From Strigamia acuminata (Eukaryota; Arthropoda; Chilopoda; Geophilomorpha; Linotaeniidae), in NCBI GenBank assembly GCA_949358305.1, contig OX442314.1, positions 6,451,087-6,515,086 of the forward strand: a stretch of 64,000 bases of DNA, in the 5' to 3' direction. Shown here piece by piece: positions 44,258-53,011 of the stretch. The first letter of the stretch is position 1. Each line of letters begins with the position of its first letter. Under the pieces are notes generated by a model that did not search any database, had not been told where the DNA came from, and saw only the letters and a program-made list of their open reading frames with translations. A program made the position numbers and the translations under genes.

Positions 44258-45650
44258 TGTTGCGATTCCGGGAATTTATTCACGAAATGCTTACCTGCTC
44301 GTGAATATCTCGCAATTGAGATGCCGTTTATAGGAATTAGACTCTAGTGCCTGTAAAAATGGTGTCTAGGGGTATTCTTAGTGAAATGAAAACAGCAGTT
44401 TGAGTTGAATTAAAATGACAAATGAATTTTATTCGGTGAATTTACAAGTAATTTCAAAGAAATATATTAAATTCAGGAAAACAGGTATTAATGACTAAAA
44501 TTAAGAGTTAGTAAACTAGAAAAATAGGAGAGGAAACGAGTGAGCGACGAGACTCACTTGAAACAAAGGGAAAAGGCGCCAACAACGACGGTTAATCGTT
44601 GAGCGCGAATATTTGGCGCGCAACAAACGGTTGTTTGTTGCGCTCGGAAAATGGCGAGACGGACTCGCCTGAGAAACTATTCTCGTTTGTAAGCTGCTTC
44701 GTATATGTAAACTCCGGAAAAAGCTCGCGGTGGCTTATACAGATAATCGGCGACGGTTCGCAACGAGAATTTTGCCGGTGACGACGAAGATGATGAGAGT
44801 ACCAGAGTAAACTCGATGGCGCTCTCACAATATTCGGCAGCGGGCGGGAACAAATTCCTTCGCTCGTTCGATGGCGATGAACAGTGAACTCCGGAGGAAA
44901 GCTTGCAGGTGGTTCACTGTTGACTCACGATGGTTGACGGCGACGGTTTGCTCGTATCAACGATGGCAAAGTCTCGGATGAAATCAACGAGACTAGACGA
45001 TGGCTGACAGTGAGCGGATATTTTCTCGGGTGTTACCCGAAATTCGTAATCTGAGCGCAAATGTGGCTGGTTCCACCGAAAATATTCAGTGGAAACAGCA
45101 GAGTCTTGACTCACCAAAACGTATAACACGGTCAGCACTAGAATCCTTGTATTTGAAGTTCGTAGCGATGATCATTTGTGTTGTTGTTGTTGGTGTGTAT
45201 GTGTCAAGAGTGGGCCAAACCGCCAAAATTTGGGGTTTTATGCACTCTCGAAATCTGCGCACCAAATATGTGCAGATTGCTAAATTTGGCACAACAAAGG
45301 GATTTTTGCTGCGCCAAAACCGTTAGTATTACATCATAACCGTTGGCTATGGGAAGGGTGGAGTGTGTGTTGGCACACTTCAAACATGCGCGGGGATGCT
45401 GCGCGGACAGCATAATTTAGTGAAACAAAGCATTTTGCTTCACTAAGCGGTTAATTAACGCCTCACCCCACTCAATATTGGGGTGAACCGTGCTAGGGGA
45501 GGTTTTTCTCCCCTCGTTATGTAATTCTGTTTGGCGTGTGCCAAACAGAAAACGAATAAAACAAATATAAAATATTCAACCTCTTCCGTGGTGACGTTTT
45601 TACTAAATAAAGACACTAAAATCATATAAAAACGACTCGGGGTCACCACA
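44258..45650 (-). mobile_element. Element C, 5' LTR
   Basis: 1393 nt, minus-strand TGTGGTGACCC...CGCAACA, TSD GTGT. Small tandem differences from the 3' LTR include an extra GTTTGGCGTGTGCCAAAC near 45530. Confidence 0.9.
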
Positions 45651-45767
45651 GTGTTAACTTTTGATTGGTGATCAGGTCGTATGAGAAAAAAAATATATAT
45701 ATAGCTATACACCGTATGCATTTATACATTGCAGTCATCCTAACCTTGAAGTTCCAAAATAACTATA

Positions 45768-45953
45768 CAGTCAAAGCTGCGTAGACCGGACATAGCACCG
45801 ACCGGACAGCTGTGTGGACCGGACAGTTTGGAGGGCCTAATTTGGTCCCGCCCTATAAACAGCAATGTTAAATCGCCTCTCCCATCCGGACATTCCCTAG
45901 ACCGGACAAGTTTCTGGGACCCGTCCTATGTCCGGTCTACACAGCTTACACTG
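45768..45953. mobile_element. pogo/Tigger-like MITE, 186 bp (TSD TA)
   Basis: TIRs CAGTCAAAGCTGCGTAGACC and the matching GGTCTACACAGCTTACACTG, flanked by TA on both sides. The other foldback arm lacks it, giving an empty-site comparison. The CCGGAC-rich interior repeats the TIR motif. Confidence 0.85.
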
Positions 45954-46619
45954 TATTCATTTTCAGTTTTCTAACATGTTGCTGAGTGACTCAGACAGGT
46001 GAGCAATCTCCGGTGACTCAGGGCCGAGCGGGGCGCACAGGGCGCATTAATTTTCCCAAAATTGATGTGTAACTGGTGCTGTAGTGGAAAGTATACGCGG
46101 GTGTATGCCGTACACTTTCAGCTTCAAGCCAGTATACGCTGTTAACATTCAATTTTTATCAGTTTTGAATTAAAAAAATTAAAAAATTTTATCAGATTTG
46201 AACTAAATTCTCTAAAATTTTATCAGATTTGTACAAAACAATACATTTAACAAAGTTATTACAAGCATTTAATTATACGTATGTAATTGTTTCAGGAATG
46301 TGTCTATAACCAATCGGTGTTTTTTTTTTGTTTTTATAACCCATTGCGCATAAACGTATGACATAGCCAAGGTTTCAATAATTTATGTTTGTCTCAAACT
46401 TTCTTTCATTTTTATATGCAGACTGGAACGACTATTAACCACAAAAGGTTCGTAAGCCATTTGCAAAGCTTTTCAACCCAAAGTTTGAGTATTAGATTTT
46501 ATGTATGTTTTACAATTGCTGATAGATAACTTATTTACACAATTGACCAGGGGAAGGCACTTGACACGAAATTGTCCAACTGTAAAAAAGTTCTTCCTCG
46601 CGAAGCAGAAGCAGATGTA

Positions 46620-46985
46620 ACTTAACTTATAAAATAACTTTTAAAACTTTTAAAAACTTCTAAACTTTTTTAAACTTTTTAAAAACTTTTTTAAACTTTT
46701 TAAAAACTTTTTTAAACTTTTTAAAAACTTTTTTAAACTTTTTAAAAACTTTTTTAAACTTTTTAAACTTTTTAAAAACTTTTTTAAACTTTTAAATTTT
46801 TTAAAAACTTTTTAAAAACTTTTTTTAAAACTTTTTTAAACTTTTTAAAAACTTTTTTAAACTTTTTAAAAACTTTTTTAAACTTTTTAAAAACTTTTTT
46901 AAACGTTTTTAAAAACTTTTTTAAACTGTTTAAAAACTTTTTAAAAACTTTTTTTAAACTTATTTTTTAAACTTTTAAAATCTAG
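46620..46985. repeat. AAAAACTTTTTTAAACTTTT array in right arm
   Basis: About 18 units of about 20 nt. The left arm has only about 60 nt of the same composition (12975-13030). Confidence 0.85.
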
Positions 46986-47484
46986 CTTACCGCATACTTT
47001 AATTGCCTTCAAGAGCAGTGTCCAGAGATAGCAAAAATTACGTCTTACTTTGTAAATTCAGCAGAGGGAATTTGCAGCAGTGGTAAATTGGCGACTGTTG
47101 AGTGATGATGCATATATTAAGTCAAAAGTTGTGATGGTCACTAAAATATCCCCTGTGAAAATAAATGTTGTAAAATGAAAAAATAAAACTATAAATAATT
47201 ACGAGTAAATATTTGTGTTTTCCTAAAAATATAATTTATTAGTTAGAATGCAAATAACTGATTAGTTTGTGGAAATTAAATAGATTACATCAGATTTGGA
47301 TGCTAAATGCCCAAATAATACATTAAAAATATACAATTTGTCTGTTTGGAATGTAATAAGTGTTGTGACGTGAAAAATTAATGAGGGGTAATAATATTAA
47401 TATTAACACACATTAAGGGGTAGTTGGGAGGCTGCGCTGCAAGACTTCTTGCAAGTCAAGGCTCTAAAAAGGGGGTTTTGGAGT

Positions 47485-47666
47485 GGCTTAACAGGAGATG
47501 GCGCTACTATTTGGGTTACGTCACTTTCGGTTATACTAATGGGTTGCGCGGTCAGGTTCGAATTGCTTCCAAGAGGAAAAATTTTTTATTATTATATTTT
47601 TCATTAAAAGGATACTTTTAATTAAAAATGCATTGTTTGAGTTGCTGTTCTTTCACAATTATAACA
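47485..47666 (+). mobile_element. Copia LTR remnant (3' end)
   Basis: Sequence between the foldback end and the tRNA-iMet primer site. The 5' part of the LTR is missing, apparently cut by the foldback insertion. Confidence 0.4.
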
Positions 47667-47669
47667 TAT

Positions 47670-47685
47670 GGTTATGGGCCCAGCA
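47670..47685 (+). promoter_or_regulatory. Copia-type primer binding site (tRNA-iMet internal)
   Basis: GGTTATGGGCCCAGCA complements the anticodon arm of initiator tRNA-Met. Drosophila copia is known to use a 5' half-molecule of this tRNA as primer. Confidence 0.75.
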
Positions 47686-47981
47686 ATGCGGGATGTCGTG
47701 AATGAGCAGTTTGGAGTTTGAAAACTCAAGGGTGAGAAACATAAACGATCAACAAGGACGACGCACAACACGGAGCGCATTTGGCCAAGAAAGGAATCAA
47801 ATTACGAACTGAAATCAAGAAATAGTGAGTGTTGAAAAACTATAAAATTAGCTGAGATTCATGAGCCCAAAAATAAAGAGACGAAAAGGGAACAGAAGTT
47901 AATTTTTGTGGTGCAACATTCTGAAGTGCAACTTTTGAGTTTTGGTTTTGATTTTCACACAAGGTGTGGCAACGCCCAATC

Positions 47982-48503
47982 ATGGCAGAGGCAACAAGTT
48001 CAAACCAGACCTCGTATGGCATCGAGAAATTGGACGGTGAGAATTATCTGTCGTGGGCATTTAATGTGTGATTGGTGCTGGCTGAAAGGCGTGCGTTGGA
48101 TGTGGTTGAAGGGACAGAAAAAGAAGTGGATCCAGTCAAGTTGAAGGCATTGAATGACAAAGCATTCGCCATCATTGGACTCACAATGAAGACCCAACAA
48201 CAGGTCCACATCCGAGGCGCCAAAACACCATAAGAAGCTTGGGAAAAACTGAAAACAGTTTATGAGCCCAAAAATCCCCTCAGGATTCTACAGTTACGCC
48301 AGGAACTGTACACAACAAAGAAAACAACAGATGAGACAATGGACAAATATTTGTCTCGAATGACGGAAACTCATGAGAAGTTGGTAAATGCTGGCCAAAC
48401 AGTCACAGACACAGAACTAGCATGGGCAACTTTATGCGGTTTTCCAAAAGAATATGAGAATTTGATCATGAGTGTGCATTCATTATCAGATGTTGAATGT
48501 TGA
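47982..48503 (+). pseudogene. Copia gag fragment with stop codons
   Basis: 174 codons start at ATG 47982: YGIEKLDGENYLSWAF, KAFAIIGLTMK, EAWEKLKTVYEP, ELYTTKKTTDETMDKYL. This is the copia gag (UBN2-type) layout. In-frame TGA and TAA interrupt it early, and another TGA ends it. Degraded sequence continues to about 48660 with no pol. Confidence 0.75.
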
Positions 48504-49301
48504 TGCAGAATATTTATACAATTGTAAATTTCCTTGAAACATCAAAATACAAATGTACAACAGTGAAGTCTACAAGACAACTAAATATGGCATGATGCAA
48601 GCAATGACATTACTCTCACAATTAAACACTTTGGGCCGCTCAAATGCAAAATATAACCATCTTAGCAATTGCACATCACCAGCGCACTAAATCAGAAACG
48701 TACGCTTAAAACAGACACGCAAATAACAATGCGCCCATCCACTATATGAGTTGACATAAGTCGATCATTCTCAACAATTAATTCCATTAATTTGTCAAGT
48801 TGTGAATCAGCTTCAAACAATGTTTTCGAAAAATCAAGTTTCCTGGGATTGTGGTAATCAAAAGATTGTAGGTTCCCAGATGCCGCTACTCTTAACACGT
48901 CACCATGGGGGTAGCTTCATAAAGACAGCGTCTGTTCGTGAAATCTAATATTTTTGGGTGCAGGATATCAGCCCAGGCGCCTCGCAAAATGGCGAACAAT
49001 GGTATCCGAATTGCGAATGAAATACCGTGCCTCACTGGGGGAGAACGTCATCACTCGCAAAGCGTGTTTGTGACTTTTGTGAGGCGAATATTTCTTCTCC
49101 TAAGCTCATGCACACATTGGGTGTACAGGCAGACAGGTGCCGGAATGTAAACTGAGTCTTCAAACCGTAAATGTTGAAATAAATGCATAATTGAGGCGGA
49201 AAATATTCGCAAAATGTCCAGAATGGAGAAGAAGTCACAGTCGTGGCTAAAATGTGTTGGCGAATTAAGACCGACCAACGCGCTTTTTCTTCAGTAAACA
49301 G
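48504..49301. other. Region without an identified gene
   Basis: The copia remnant fades by about 48660. A 68-codon minus-strand ORF (48692-48898, with FEADSQLDKLMELIVEND) has reasonable composition but no recognised family. A GC-richer patch at 48900-49110 could be a promoter of something running left. Confidence 0.25.
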
Positions 49302-49860
49302 TGCTGCGATCCGACAATTTAACTAACTTAAATAATAAAATACTAACTTGTAAGTTAACTCGCAGGTGAGTACCGTTGATAGGACTTACTCTCGAGTGTG
49401 GCTAAGTGTTGTCTATGGGACCCATAGACAACACATGTTCAAAACCAGGCAAAAACATACATAAATGGGAAAAATAAACAAAGAAAATAATAACATTGAA
49501 AATCAAAAGAAATAAAATCGTTTGAAGAAATCAAGACAATTTTCAACCAAAATTGGGCAAAATAAGGAAAATGGCGCCAAATGCGCACAAAATTTTCAAA
49601 ATTTCCTGCTGTCGCTAGTCAGTTTCGTGACAACTTCTTGATCCTTTCTCTGCTCCGCAGGAAGGTCTAAGTGTTGTTCTAGACACTGAGTAAAGGCTTT
49701 AAAAGAAATAATACAGATCCTTGTGTCACTTTCTATTTACCTGTCATGCTTGTAATGTCCCTAACAGAGACTGTACCATGAAGCATGTGGTAGGAAATTA
49801 CAAATTAGTAAACACAAGAGGGAAGGAGAATAATAGAAAAATGAACATATCTTACGGTTT
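49302..49860 (-). mobile_element. Diverged LTR remnant related to element C
   Basis: TGCTGCGATCC at 49302 and CCGTTGATAGGACTTACTCTCGAGTG at 49365 correspond to TGTTGCGATTCC and CCGTTTATAGGACTTAGACTCTAGTG in the C LTR. The far border was not found. Confidence 0.4.
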
Positions 49861-50053
49861 TTGTAGGTCTGTAGTTTAACTTGATTATTTCGAAGCAGTC
49901 GTGATCGCTTTGTAGAGGATTCTACTAGGATTGTGAGTGCGGTGGCGCCATCTATTGACCCGAATGCAAGCTAAATTGTAATCAACTGCACCGAGCACCA
50001 TCTATCGTAGGCGCCTCGCAGGTCAGAAAAGTTGTGTTTGATTTCAACTCAGA

Positions 50054-50405
50054 ATGAATCAGACGCAAACCCATATGTATTTAAAATTAATTTTAAAATT
50101 TAAAATTCTCGTGTTGGTAGTTGTAGTTATTAATATTGTCAATGGATGGCACGCTGCAACATTTTCACCAAAGAGGATCATGGGATATGAAGAAACTAGA
50201 AATGGCGTCATTCGATCGCGCAGAAGCATAACGCATCAATTTGGTAATTATACAGTCATTTAACAGTGAGTAATTTTTTTTTTTTTTTTAACAACTATTG
50301 CAAAAAATATTTCAATCCTTCTCCCCAGAAATTGAGGCACAAAATTTAGTTAACTGTGTCTACATCAATATATTTTTCCACACAATACAAAAGGAAGGGA
50401 CCTAA
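50054..50405 (+). CDS. Putative small secreted peptide precursor (two exons)
   Basis: Exon 1 (50054-50243) encodes a hydrophobic signal-like stretch (ILVLVVVVINIVNG) and then WHAATFSPKRIMGYEE and a furin-like site RSRR. It ends TTTG|GTAATT. Exon 2 (50329-50405) follows a CTCCCCAG acceptor, fits the phase, and stops after 25 codons. The dibasic sites suggest a processed peptide, but I recognise no neuropeptide family. A decayed copy is at 10.0-10.4 kb. Confidence 0.4.
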
Positions 50406-50628
50406 ATCCCTTTACTTGGAACTAAATAATAATCTAGGTTACTACGTCTAAGAGGACAATCCCATATAATGTATGTTTCTTGCCCGTGGATGTCAAACCC
50501 ACAAGTTGTGTCGATTAAATACATTTTTGTTTGTTTAATTGCGATATAAAGATTTGAAATGCTTTCATGTGGGTAGCGTTGATGGTAATATTTTATGGCC
50601 TTGTTGTGAGTGCAAATTGACAACCCAT

Positions 50629-50904
50629 TTACTGATTCTGATACCAATTGTAAGTGTTTAAAATCCAAGCATAGAAAGACAGTAGTGACATTCCCAAACC
50701 TAATCCAATGATGCTGCCTACATCGCTTAACAGTTGCGATACTGGATATGCCTGATTCTCTTCCGTCGTTTCTATTAAATTATTAGCAGGTTCAACAGAT
50801 ATGTATGTGATATCGGCAACTGGTAAATTACTCCCCTGATAATTGGTTTGGTAATAAATATTTTCACAGGACAGTTTACATTTGCAGTGTTTTTGATTTG
50901 CGTT
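50629..50904 (-). CDS. DEG/ENaC (pickpocket-like) channel, last exon, cut by element D
   Basis: 91 codons and a TAA stop. It shows the cysteine-rich end of the extracellular domain (HCKCKLSCENIYY) and then YPVSQLLSDVGSIIGLGLGMS, the pre-TM2 and G-x-S filter region typical of sodium channels of this family. TM2 follows, with a very short cytosolic tail. The open frame reaches exactly to 50904, where element D's LTR starts. So the upstream exons are displaced, and the gene copy is probably broken unless D is spliced out. The region right before TM2 is shorter than usual. Confidence 0.6.
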   Translation of the reverse strand, partial: NANQKHCKCKLSCENIYYQTNYQGSNLPVADITYISVEPANNLIETTEENQAYPVSQLLSDVGSIIGLGLGMSLLSFYAWILNTYNWYQNQ

Positions 50905-51723
50905 TGTGGTGACCCAGTTGGATAGGTGTCCCCCCAGGGCGGATACTTGTCCTCTGAGTCACTATGATTGAAGAGTCGTTCCCCCCGAGTTGGCTCCACC
51001 TCCCCATGGCAGGTGTGTGCCCCGAGGGGGAGGAAGCGGCTGGTGGTCAGCCCCCATTGGTTGATCGCCGGCCCTTCACCCCACTGCATAAAAGGCTGTG
51101 TTTCCCGCCTAAAGTCAGAACTTACACAAACGACACCAAGAACACAGCAACTACCTCACCGTCAGGCCAACTTCAACTACAAGTTAGGATTGATCGAGGA
51201 TCGCTGAGTAAAGTGCAAACTGTAACTCTCACGAAGTCACTTGCGAGCTATTCCTGCGAAAGCACGAGAATAGCCCTTGTGAAATCACCCAGAATAATCG
51301 CCCAGTCGATTATTCGCCGAAGTAAGTGTCCGAGTGCTTTGTAGGGAACCCCAAAGTTCCTAGACGAGGCCTCTGCGACGCTAAACCAAACCCTAGACAA
51401 CAGGCACGGATAGAAGACTCGAAAGAGCATTCCACCGCGTTCGTGAAGACGAATCCGTGACGAATTAACGACAACTCGAGACGCCGCCTTTGTTCCGCCG
51501 ACCACGCGGAACCGACGACGCCATCTTGAGAAATCCTTTGTTCGACTTTGACCAAGTCGACTTTAGTTGTATACTGAGTGTATTTTAAAGGCATAAAGCC
51601 TGGTGAATAAATTACCTGTTTATTTACATACATTTGGTATTCATTTGGGTATTTGCATAATTGATCACAGGTAAAGTATTACACGTTAGCGCTATTTAAA
51701 CCTATACCAAGTAGGACGCGACA
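50905..51723 (+). mobile_element. Element D, 5' LTR
   Basis: 819 nt, TGTGGTGACCC...GCGACA, the same start as element C's LTR. A TATA-like GCATAAAAGG is at 51086-51095 and AATAAA at 51606-51611. Flanking 4 nt are CGTT. No 3' LTR was seen in the window. Confidence 0.85.
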
Positions 51724-51725
51724 CG

Positions 51726-51743
51726 TGGGGGCCTGTCCGGGAT
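51726..51743 (+). promoter_or_regulatory. Element D primer binding site
   Basis: TGGGGGCCTGTCCGGGAT, 2 nt after the LTR, identical to C's. It is a tRNA-Pro-like site with two differences. Confidence 0.75.
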
Positions 51744-51817
51744 TTAGAAATAAATCTCAAATCTGAACTTGTGATCTCTCAATAAGATAACCCAAATCGT
51801 AGAATTACCGAAAGAAA

Positions 51818-53011
51818 ATGTCAGACAAAGATGAACAATCCGCGTCTGAAACCGAGCAGAGAATGCCCGAGAAGGGAAAAAGGACCTCCGACTACCACCT
51901 AAGGTCGGATGGTCCAGTCCCTGAAATGTCCGCAAAGGCGAAAGCCCGAGCGAACAAAAGGAGAGCGAAGGCGCAGAAAGAGGAGCAAGCTGCATCGCTC
52001 GCGGCCCTAGACGGGCGAGAGCGAGAGCGGGTTCCCTTGAATATGCAAACCTTCGAAGATACCGATACGGAAGCCCTAGAAAATCGAGAAGAAATTCACG
52101 ACGTATCACCGGGACGAGTATCGATATTAATGGCCGAGGAGACGAATGCAACTCCAAAGAAAACGGCCACGGTCGGCACGAACCCATCGCCACCAACGGC
52201 TCAGACGTCCGTAGAGCAAACCCCACGGAAAAACGACGGCGGGACCCCGATAACCCCCCGAGTTACGGCGAGTCCTGCAGTTGTTTCCTTCGAAGTATCT
52301 CACCTAATTCGGTTGACGCAGCAAGCTGCCCAACTGAAAGCGATGATAGACATTCCAGTAGGAACGTCAGTCTGGGAATCGATTACTCTACTCACTGACG
52401 CTGTCTGTGCGGCACAAGCCCCGACGCCGGTCGCAAGACCAGCAGCGGAGACGCCCATGCCCCAGGTAACGCCCAGTGACACCGGAGGTTTCGTACCAGA
52501 CCCCAGCAAAGCCCTTCGCGAATCCAGAGAGAAAGCCCGCGAAGAAGCCAGACAAGAGGCAATTAATCGCCAACGAAGGCTGAGCGCGGAAAGACGAGAA
52601 CTCTGGAAAGAAGAGGAAGAAAGGGAACAGCGTGAAGAAAGGACCACCGAGAGAACAGAGAAACTGGTCCAAAAAATGAGGGAAGAACGAGAAGCTAAAA
52701 TTCGAAAAGAATGGAACGCCACAGTAGAAGGGCGACATCGAGAAGCTCAAGAGTACGAGGACCAATTTCAAGCCCTCATAGCTCAAAGAAAAGCAGAAAA
52801 GCTACAAATGTTGCGAAAAGAAGCCATTTTACAACATCAGAAATGGGAAGAACAGCATCGCGAGAGGTTAAGAGAAGAGGAAGCCAGAAAAGAAAAAGAA
52901 CAGTTTCTGAAAGAGAAAGAAGAATGGGAACGAGACAGATGGACCGAAGAGTACAAAGCGAAGAAGCAAGCCATAATAGATGAGCAAAAAAGATGGGAAG
53001 CCGAAAACTAG
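51818..53011 (+). CDS. Element D gag, N-terminal part (ends at in-frame TAG)
   Basis: 397 codons: a charged start, an S/T/P-rich middle, and then about 150 residues of E/R/K-rich coiled coil. The TAG at 53009-53011 is in the same frame as the capsid part, which stays open for a further 649 codons. It is the first ATG after the leader. Confidence 0.8.
   Translation: MSDKDEQSASETEQRMPEKGKRTSDYHLRSDGPVPEMSAKAKARANKRRAKAQKEEQAASLAALDGRERERVPLNMQTFEDTDTEALENREEIHDVSPGRVSILMAEETNATPKKTATVGTNPSPPTAQTSVEQTPRKNDGGTPITPRVTASPAVVSFEVSHLIRLTQQAAQLKAMIDIPVGTSVWESITLLTDAVCAAQAPTPVARPAAETPMPQVTPSDTGGFVPDPSKALRESREKAREEARQEAINRQRRLSAERRELWKEEEEREQREERTTERTEKLVQKMREEREAKIRKEWNATVEGRHREAQEYEDQFQALIAQRKAEKLQMLRKEAILQHQKWEEQHRERLREEEARKEKEQFLKEKEEWERDRWTEEYKAKKQAIIDEQKRWEAEN

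Larger units (their letters stand above)
45651..47484. mobile_element. Foldback element, right arm (rest)
   Basis: Inverted copy of 12486-14450, ending TTTTGGAGT at 47484. It lacks the secreted-protein block of the left arm. It carries a MITE (45768-45953) and a much longer AAACTTTTT array than the left arm. Confidence 0.75.

Noticed and set aside
50402-50668. 88-codon minus ORF overlapping the ENaC exon
   Set aside because: Different frame from the recognisable channel end; its upstream part overlaps TM2 coding sequence.
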